The notes beneath the pieces were generated by a model, which had not been told where the DNA came from, made no database searches, and was given only the letters and a program-made list of their open reading frames with translations. From contig JAHDBK010000133.1 in NCBI GenBank assembly GCA_020630455.1, positions 1 to 8,531 of the forward strand: 8,531 nucleotides of DNA. Reading direction: 5' to 3'. Position numbers and translations under genes: made by a program. Below are positions 1-5,693 of the stretch, one piece after another. Positions within the stretch are counted from its first letter, which is position 1. Each line of letters opens with the position of its first letter. The stretch comes from Saprospiraceae bacterium. Its GTDB lineage: Bacteria; Bacteroidota; Bacteroidia; Chitinophagales; Saprospiraceae.

Positions 1-3000
1 GTGTTACTCCAGATGGTTCAGTAACAGTATCTGCAATGGGTGGAACAGCAGCTGTAGATTATACTTATTTATGGAATGATGCGAATAGTCAAACTACAGC
101 AACTGCTACAGGCTTAACTGCAGGAACTTATACTGTTATTGTAACTGATGATAATATGTGTACAGCAACAGCAAGTATATCTATTACTGGTCCTTCATCT
201 TTATCAGCGAATGCAGTACAAGACCAGATGGTCAGTTGTAATGCAGGAAGTGATGGCGAAGCTACCGTAACAGCGATGGGTGGTGCTGTAGCTGTAGATT
301 ATACTTATATGTGGAGTGATGCTAGTGGTCAAACTACTGCTACTGCTACAGGCTTATCAGCAGGAATTTATACAGTGACAGTAACGGATGACAACTCATG
401 TTCGGTAACAACAACTATTGAGATTACACAACCTTTAGCGATGACGGCAAGTGCGGTGCAAGATCAATCAGTTAGTTGTAATGGTGGAAATGATGGCGAA
501 GCTACAGCTAGTGGAATGAATGGTTCTGTAGCTGTGGATTATACTTATATGTGGAGTGATGTTAGTGGTCAAACGACAGCTACTGCTTCAGGATTGTCAG
601 CGGGAATATATACGGTGACAATTATGGATGACAATATGTGTATGGCTACTACTACAGTTGAAATAACTCAACCAATGATGCTTACTGCTACTACTACTTT
701 AGTTCAAGACCAATTAGATTGTATAAGTCCTAATGGTTCTGCTTCTGTAGCAGGAATGGGAGGTACAGTTGCGACTGATTATACTTATATATGGAGTGAT
801 GTTAGTGGTCAAACGACAGCTACTGCTACAGGTTTAATTGCAGGTACATATACTGTTACCGTTACAGATGATAATATGTGTATGGCAACAGCTAGTATTA
901 CTATAATGGGACCAACATCAATGAGTGCAATGGCTACTGAAGATATGTCCGTAAGTTGTAATGGATTAAGTGATGGTCAAGCAACAGTTTCAGCAACTGG
1001 TGGTTCTGTAGCTGTTGATTACACCTACTTATGGAGTGATGCTAATAGTCAAACGACTGCTACTGCAACGGGTTTGACTGCGGGTACTTATACAGTTACC
1101 GTTACAGATGATAATTCTTGCCAGACCATTACTTCTGTTGTAATTAATGAACCACTTGAATTGACTTCTACGGCAGTAGAAGATCAAAGCGTTTCTTGTA
1201 ATGGAGGTATTGATGGACAAGCTACAGTAACAGCAATGGGTGGAACAGCTGCATCTGGATATAATTATTTATGGAGTGACGCCCTTGGACAAACTGGAGC
1301 AACAGCAATTGGTTTATCTGCCGGTATATATACAGTTACCGTTACTGATGATAATAACTGTATGACTACTACTACTGTTACAATTGGTGAACCTACACCA
1401 ATCGTTTTAAATATTGTTCAAGACTTTTCAGTTTCTTGTAATGGTGGTAATGGTGGACAAGCAACAGTTACTGCTACTGGTGGTACGGTAGCGTCTGATT
1501 ATACATATGTATGGGGTGTATTCCCTATTCAAACAGGTGCTACTGCAACTGGACTATCAGCTGGTACATATACAGTTGTTGTTACAGATGATAATTTATG
1601 TCCAGCTACTGCGACAGTGGAGATTACAGAACCAAATGCTTTAGTGGCAACAGCTTCTGAGGTAAGTGCTGAAAGTTGTGCAGGTGGTGATGGTGTAGCT
1701 ACAGTAAGTGTAACAGGTGGAACTGCTGCAACTGATTATACATATGTTTGGAGTGATGCTAATGGTCAAACCACTGCTACAGCAACTGGTTTAACAGGCG
1801 GAACTTATATCGTTACTATTACCGATGATAATTCATGTCAAACTACTACTTCAGTAGTCGTAGGACAAGCTCAAGGGATTACTCCTGTAACTATTATGGG
1901 ACCTTCTAATATTTGTGATACAGATAATGCTACTCTAGATGCGGGTACGGGCTATGCTTCTTATGAATGGTCTTTTGGTGGAGCAAATACCCAAACGATT
2001 TCAGTAAATATGGATGGTATTTATACAGTAACGGTTACTAATGCTAGTGGTTGTACAGCAACTGATGAGTTTACTCTTCAAGTTGATGAAAGTCCAGAAT
2101 ACCAAGTAGCAACGGATCAAACAATTTGCCCAGGTGAATTTGTAATGATTGGTGTTGTAGAAGCAGTTGGTACTACATATTCTTGGACAGCATCTCCTAG
2201 TGATGCTACCTTGACTGAACCTACTTCTGGTGTACCTTCAGTATCGCCTTCAGTAACTACAGTGTATACTGTGGAAGCATCAAATGGTCTTTGTGTAGAA
2301 ACAGCAACTGTAATGGTGGAAGTGCAAGTGCCAACTATGACAGTTTCACCAGATCAGACAATTTGTCCAGGTGAATGGCCAACACTTACGGCTGATGGAT
2401 TCCCATCTGGAGGTTCTTATGAGTGGTTAAATGAAGATGGTGCTGTAGTAGGAAATGGTCCTTCTATTGTAACTAATCCAACGACAAATACGAGCTTTGA
2501 GGTAATATACACTACTCCAGAAGGATGTACAGTTAATGATGTAATCTTTATTGATGTTGTACAAACTCCTACAATGACATTAACAGCTAGTCCAACAGGT
2601 GAAGTGGTAGCGGGAACAGATGTTGATTTACAAGTATCTGGTGCTCCTGCAGGTTCTACCTTTGATTGGCAAGCCAATGTAGGAGATAATCCAGTAGGTA
2701 ATGACATAGTAACAGTGAATCCAGTTCAAAGTACTTATTATACGGTTACAGTTACTACTCCAGAAGGATGTGTCTATATTTTAGATATTACGGTTATTGT
2801 TATTCAAGGGGTATTTGAAGTGCCTAACATCTTTACACCTAATAATGATAACTTAAATGATCATTTCTATATTGCAACTAATGATCCTGCTGTAGAATTA
2901 TTAGAAATGAAAATATTTGATAGATGGGGCGAAATGGTTTATGATGGAGTAAGTACTCCTGGTTGGGATGGGACTTATAATGGTAAGCCAATGCCTTCTG

Positions 3001-3080
3001 ATATTTATGTGTATATGATTAGAGCAAGAGTGAATGGAGTTGAAGAAGTAAGAAAAGGAGATATAGCTTTAATGAGATAA
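1..3080 (+). CDS. Giant SprB-repeat surface protein with T9SS type B sorting domain (5' end missing)
   Basis: This is the C-terminal part of a very large secreted or surface-attached protein, probably an adhesin or stalk. The frame is open to the left edge: the first whole codon is at 3, and the 11 codons before the ATG at 36 already encode the tail of an earlier repeat, so that ATG is not a real start. Numbering from 36, residues 1-609 hold eight SprB-like modules of 80 aa (the seventh has 79), each with a DYTY-x-W segment, a G-x-YTVTVTDDN-x-C strand and usually an SCNGG turn. Residues 617-924 form about four Ig/PKD-like beta domains, two starting with DQTICPG. Residues 926-1014 are the type B sorting domain (VPNIFTPNND, IFDRWGEMVY, PGWDG, final KGDIALMR), which in this family directs export by the type IX secretion system. 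Exact ligand and role are unknown. It ends with TAA just before a strong terminator. Its repeats are visibly richer in GC than the genes that follow. Confidence 0.93.
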   Translation, partial: VTPDGSVTVSAMGGTAAVDYTYLWNDANSQTTATATGLTAGTYTVIVTDDNMCTATASISITGPSSLSANAVQDQMVSCNAGSDGEATVTAMGGAVAVDYTYMWSDASGQTTATATGLSAGIYTVTVTDDNSCSVTTTIEITQPLAMTASAVQDQSVSCNGGNDGEATASGMNGSVAVDYTYMWSDVSGQTTATASGLSAGIYTVTIMDDNMCMATTTVEITQPMMLTATTTLVQDQLDCISPNGSASVAGMGGTVATDYTYIWSDVSGQTTATATGLIAGTYTVTVTDDNMCMATASITIMGPTSMSAMATEDMSVSCNGLSDGQATVSATGGSVAVDYTYLWSDANSQTTATATGLTAGTYTVTVTDDNSCQTITSVVINEPLELTSTAVEDQSVSCNGGIDGQATVTAMGGTAASGYNYLWSDALGQTGATAIGLSAGIYTVTVTDDNNCMTTTTVTIGEPTPIVLNIVQDFSVSCNGGNGGQATVTATGGTVASDYTYVWGVFPIQTGATATGLSAGTYTVVVTDDNLCPATATVEITEPNALVATASEVSAESCAGGDGVATVSVTGGTAATDYTYVWSDANGQTTATATGLTGGTYIVTITDDNSCQTTTSVVVGQAQGITPVTIMGPSNICDTDNATLDAGTGYASYEWSFGGANTQTISVNMDGIYTVTVTNASGCTATDEFTLQVDESPEYQVATDQTICPGEFVMIGVVEAVGTTYSWTASPSDATLTEPTSGVPSVSPSVTTVYTVEASNGLCVETATVMVEVQVPTMTVSPDQTICPGEWPTLTADGFPSGGSYEWLNEDGAVVGNGPSIVTNPTTNTSFEVIYTTPEGCTVNDVIFIDVVQTPTMTLTASPTGEVVAGTDVDLQVSGAPAGSTFDWQANVGDNPVGNDIVTVNPVQSTYYTVTVTTPEGCVYILDITVIVIQGVFEVPNIFTPNNDNLNDHFYIATNDPAVELLEMKIFDRWGEMVYDGVSTPGWDGTYNGKPMPSDIYVYMIRARVNGVEEVRKGDIALMR
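36..1890 (+). repeat. Tandem 240-bp coding repeats (eight SprB modules)
   Basis: Units start at 36, 276, 516, 756, 996, 1236, 1476 and 1713. Six successive spacings are exactly 240 bp and the seventh is 237 bp, a one-codon deletion. The repeated GATTATAC-like block (DYTY) recurs at 57, 297, 537, 777, 1017, 1257 (diverged), 1497 and 1734. Units vary at the nucleotide level, but neighbours share long identical stretches; for example 552-587 and 792-827 are identical over 36 bp. Each unit has cysteines at unit residues 42 and 68 (69 in the third). An incomplete earlier unit is visible at 3-35, so the array extends beyond the left edge. The last unit blends into the first Ig-like domain near 1890. 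Confidence 0.93.
2811..3077 (+). other. T9SS type B sorting domain (CHU_C-like) of the giant repeat protein
   Basis: This covers the last 89 residues of the protein. The segment shows the family landmarks in order: VPNIFTPNND-x-LND, the IFDRWGE strand, PGWDGTYNGKPMPSD, an IYVYMIRA strand and a final basic KGDIALMR. These match the 'gliding motility-associated C-terminal domain' that targets proteins to the type IX secretion machinery in Bacteroidota. The secretion role is known from the family; for this protein it is inferred. Confidence 0.92.
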
Positions 3081-3108
3081 AATATTACTTTAAATATATA
3101 GAATGAAT

Positions 3109-3154
3109 AAATAAAAAGAGTATCAATTGAAAAAGATACTCTTTTTATTTTTTT
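3109..3154 (+). terminator. Strong intrinsic terminator after the giant repeat gene
   Basis: A perfect 16-bp stem (3109-3124 with 3135-3150) encloses a 10-base loop. The core arms are AAAAAGAGTATC and GATACTCTTTTT. The right arm runs into a T-rich tail (3148-3154 is all T). It lies 29 bp after the stop codon at 3080 and only 15 bp before the next ATG at 3170, so it may also influence the next gene. Confidence 0.9.
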
Positions 3155-3169
3155 ATAAAAAAAATAAAA

Positions 3170-3613
3170 ATGAAAAAAATAATATTATTAGTAATTGCAG
3201 TAAGTTTTATTGCTTTAAACTTTAATTGTAACCCAACAGAAAAAAGCGGAGTAATCCCTGAAAATGAAAATGTGCCGCAATCTTATGATAATATAGAAAA
3301 AGAACCTAAAAAACCAGAAGAAATAAATCCTTTAAAAGAAAAGAAAAATATAGAACTGGTAACTTATGAATCGGCTACTGTGTATGCGGGTTCAACTGAT
3401 TATTATTTTTCAGATAATAAAGGAGAAAAATTCCATATTAGAATTAGTAATATGCCACAAGAAAAAGAAATAATTGTTAAAATTCCAGAGGGAATGTTAG
3501 AAACTGAAGCAGTTGAAGGTCCTCCAGGAGCTAATCCTAATATGCTTGGAAAACAATTTCAAGTTAAAAGAAATGATGCTGGAGAAATTATAGAAATTAT
3601 GGTTTTGAAATAA
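3170..3613 (+). CDS. Small predicted lipoprotein, unknown function
   Basis: A 147-aa protein that I do not recognise. The N-terminus MKKIILLVIAVSFIALNFNC is a clear export signal: a basic start, a hydrophobic core of about 15 residues, and a cysteine at 20 that could be lipidated. The lipobox (NFNC) is poor by E. coli standards but such relaxed forms occur in Bacteroidota. Residues 21-60 are a hydrophilic linker rich in Pro, Glu, Lys and Asn, as expected for a tether. Residues 61-147 alternate hydrophobic and polar residues and look like a small beta domain, with a GPPGANPN turn at 117-124 and a final strand ending IEIMVLK. The ATG fits the signal peptide; its leader is almost all A, with no Shine-Dalgarno. 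It lies directly after the terminator and 40 bp before another predicted lipoprotein gene, so the two are probably co-transcribed. An envelope location is likely; the function is open. Confidence 0.8.
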   Translation: MKKIILLVIAVSFIALNFNCNPTEKSGVIPENENVPQSYDNIEKEPKKPEEINPLKEKKNIELVTYESATVYAGSTDYYFSDNKGEKFHIRISNMPQEKEIIVKIPEGMLETEAVEGPPGANPNMLGKQFQVKRNDAGEIIEIMVLK

Positions 3614-3653
3614 GAGTATAATAATTCATAATCTAAAAATTAATTACTTTTAA

Positions 3654-4538
3654 ATGATGAGGTTGTTATTTGTGCTAATCTTGTTTTGCCATCTTTCTTG
3701 TTGGGATTTAGGTTCTCCTAATCGTAATGATTTAAATTCTAGTATTAATAATATAGAAGATAATTTATCTAAACGTGATTTTTTAATTTGGACAGATTCG
3801 ATTAAATTAAGAACTCAGGAATGGAATAATCATATTAATAATAAAGAATATTCTTTATTAAAGAATAAATACATCCAAAATCCTACTATTTATTTAGATG
3901 ATATTTCTTTAGACTCTTGTATTCTTCTAAAAAAGAAATGGTTAGATTCTAGACCTAGTTATCATCAAGAAATCAAACAAATTCAGGTTTATTATATTAA
4001 TAATGATTCATTTAATTATGAGTGGATTGTTTCTTTTGATAAGGTCATTGGAACTAAAATTATTCCTTCATTTTTAGTTTTTCAATTAATAGATAATCAA
4101 TGGAAAATTAAAAAAGAAAGTGATTGGATAACAGAGGGCAATAAATTTGAAAAATCACCAAAACAAACGCTTAATCAAGGAGATTATGCTTATTCGAGAT
4201 CATTTATAGAAGTATTTGAATCTGATAGTCTTGGTCAACAATTAGTTCAATCTTCCTTTAGGTTAGAGTTTTCAATTAATGAATCTTCTGTAAGTGGCTA
4301 TTTTGCTTTGTTTGATGGGAAATCAAAAGTGATTAATGATTATGAGGTCATCTCTGGAAATATTGAAAATGGGATACTTTCTTTACAAATGATTCCTTAT
4401 GGAGAAGATAAAGAAGAATTTAAAAATAGGGCTTATGAATATTCATTTAAATTGGTAGGGGAGGATACTATAGTTTCAATTTCGCCCAATTTTCCAGACC
4501 TATTAGGGAGACCTTTGATTAGATATTTTGGGGATTAA
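3654..4538 (+). CDS. Predicted lipoprotein, NTF2-like middle region, unknown function
   Basis: A 294-aa protein with a short signal sequence, MMRLLFVLILFCHLSC; Cys16 is the likely lipidation site, with Cys12 as an alternative. ATGs at 3654 and 3657 are both possible starts. Residues 45-165 contain helix-like and then strand-like segments (KNKYIQNPTIYLDD, EWIVSFDKV, PSFLVFQLIDNQWKIKKESDW) that resemble the layout of NTF2/SnoaL-like domains; this is an impression from the pattern, not a database match. Residues 175-290 look like a second all-beta domain (FRLEFSINESSVSGYFALFDGK, then SGNIENGILSLQM), similar in feel to small barrel domains of other Bacteroidota lipoproteins. It follows the first lipoprotein gene by 40 bp. 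Its last 20 bp overlap the end of the opposite-strand acyltransferase gene, and no terminator hairpin is visible. It is AT-rich (14 and 16 G/C in two sampled 60-base lines). The function is unknown. Confidence 0.78.
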   Translation: MMRLLFVLILFCHLSCWDLGSPNRNDLNSSINNIEDNLSKRDFLIWTDSIKLRTQEWNNHINNKEYSLLKNKYIQNPTIYLDDISLDSCILLKKKWLDSRPSYHQEIKQIQVYYINNDSFNYEWIVSFDKVIGTKIIPSFLVFQLIDNQWKIKKESDWITEGNKFEKSPKQTLNQGDYAYSRSFIEVFESDSLGQQLVQSSFRLEFSINESSVSGYFALFDGKSKVINDYEVISGNIENGILSLQMIPYGEDKEEFKNRAYEYSFKLVGEDTIVSISPNFPDLLGRPLIRYFGD

Positions 4539-5397
4539 CTCTTTTTCTTTTCCACCTTTTATGAGACCAAAGCCAAAATTCTGCTTGATGCTTAATTTGA
4601 TTTTCTAAAATTTGAGTGTGTTTATTGGTTATTTCTCCATGACTAGTTGCTCGTGGCTGCTCACTTACCACTTCGAATTCAAAATTGTAATAACCTCTTT
4701 TTACTTTATTAATTTTCATCATTAAAACAGGGAAGTCATAATCTTTCGCATATTTTTCAGCTCCAAAGTTAACAGCAGTATCTTGATTTAAAAATTCTGT
4801 CCAATATAGTTTTTTACTTTTGGGAGAAGGATTTTGGTCTGTGCCAAATACTACGATACACGGTTCATCGCTATTTGCAATTGCTTCTTTAATGTCATTT
4901 TTTGGAATCAGGCAAGCACCATATTTTTCTCTAGAAGATTTTAGCTTTTGATTCATAAAACGATTGCTCAAGGGGGTGTAAATACATAATATTTTGTGAG
5001 GAACCTGAGCCGCAAAAGATACTCCCGTTAATTCCCAATTATTATAATGTCCACAACACAAAATAATACTTTTTCCTTCTTTATAATAGTTTTCTAATAA
5101 TTCTGGGTTAATACATTGGCATCTTTTTACGGCTTCTTCTTCAGACATAGAGGATAGCTTAATACTTTCTACTATTAAATCACATAGATGAGAATAGAAT
5201 TTTTTTGTTATATCATTAATATAATCAGTGTTTTTATTAGGAAACGAATTACTAAGGTTTTGAATGACGACTTTTTTTCTATATGAAAATATTTTAAATA
5301 TTATTAAATATAAAAAATTCGAAAATTGATACAGTATAGAAAGCGGTAGCTTTGATAATGGTTTTAAAATGATATAATATAATAAGTATGATAACAT
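4519..5397 (-). CDS. LpxL/HtrB-family lysophospholipid or lipid A acyltransferase
   Basis: A 292-aa inner-membrane acyltransferase, close to the usual length of about 290-310 for the family. Members move an acyl chain from acyl-ACP to a lipid A precursor or related lipid on the cytoplasmic face. Numbering from the ATG at 5397: a hydrophobic N-terminal anchor (about 1-37), the catalytic H-x4-E motif in CCGHYNNWELTG (His117, Glu122), SREKYGA (155-161), the conserved GTDQNPSPKSK (185-195), and the C-terminal WLWSHKRWK (275-283). An in-frame TTG at 5406 would add three residues, but the ATG is the better start and leaves a 14-bp gap to the preceding gene in the cluster. The 3' end overlaps the opposite lipoprotein gene by 20 bp. 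Lipid A is the likeliest substrate; Bacteroidota also use relatives of this family for aminolipids or flexirubin-type pigments, so the exact acceptor is unproven. Confidence 0.9.
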   Translation of the reverse strand: MLSYLLYYIILKPLSKLPLSILYQFSNFLYLIIFKIFSYRKKVVIQNLSNSFPNKNTDYINDITKKFYSHLCDLIVESIKLSSMSEEEAVKRCQCINPELLENYYKEGKSIILCCGHYNNWELTGVSFAAQVPHKILCIYTPLSNRFMNQKLKSSREKYGACLIPKNDIKEAIANSDEPCIVVFGTDQNPSPKSKKLYWTEFLNQDTAVNFGAEKYAKDYDFPVLMMKINKVKRGYYNFEFEVVSEQPRATSHGEITNKHTQILENQIKHQAEFWLWSHKRWKRKRVNPQNI

Positions 5398-5411
5398 CGA
5401 ATACAAATAAA

Positions 5412-5693
5412 TTATCGAAGTAAAGTAACATCGCCATAAAAATGGGTTTCTACACCATTTAATACAACAACTATATGATAGATATAAACATTAGGACTAG
5501 CATATTCTCCTTTAATTTTTCCATCCCAACCTTCATTGAAATTATTAGAATAAAAATTATTTCTTAAAAATACTAGATTGCCCCAGCGGTCAAAAATAGA
5601 CATATCTTTAATCTCAATTGGAACAGCAGCATATATTTGAAAAATATCATTAAATCTATCATTATTAGGAGAAAAAGCATTCGGTATATAAAT
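5412..5693 (-). other. T9SS type B sorting domain of the 639-aa protein
   Basis: Residues 547-639 show the same order of landmarks as the giant repeat protein: IPNAFSPNNDRFND, IFDRWGNLVFLR, EGWDGKIKG, SPNVYIYHIVV and a C-terminal YGDVTLLR. The two domains are clearly homologous by eye but diverged, so this is not a recent duplication. Confidence 0.9.

Noticed and set aside
36..38. ATG at 36 as the true start of the repeat protein
   Set aside because: It falls inside the repeat (MGG turn), has no signal peptide, and the frame is open and repeat-like back to the window edge.
1029..1220. Open frame on the minus strand within the repeat array
   Set aside because: It lies antisense to a well-supported repeat-coding frame, and its translation has no recognisable motif and no leader; it is a by-product of the repeat codons.
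36..1890. CRISPR or other spaced noncoding repeat array
   Set aside because: The 240-bp period is a multiple of three, the reading frame is intact throughout and the protein repeats match SprB-type modules; there are no short identical repeats with unique spacers.
2417..2707. Open frame on the minus strand inside the Ig-like region
   Set aside because: It is fully antisense to conserved beta domains of the giant protein and has no family features.
3645..3652. TACTTTTA as a -7 promoter for the second lipoprotein gene
   Set aside because: It is one base off consensus and abuts the ATG at 3654, leaving no leader; chance occurrence in AT-rich DNA is more likely.
5398..5406. TTG start for the acyltransferase three codons upstream
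   Set aside because: The ATG at 5397 gives the normal family N-terminus and needs no rare start codon; the TTG would be only 5 bp from the previous stop.
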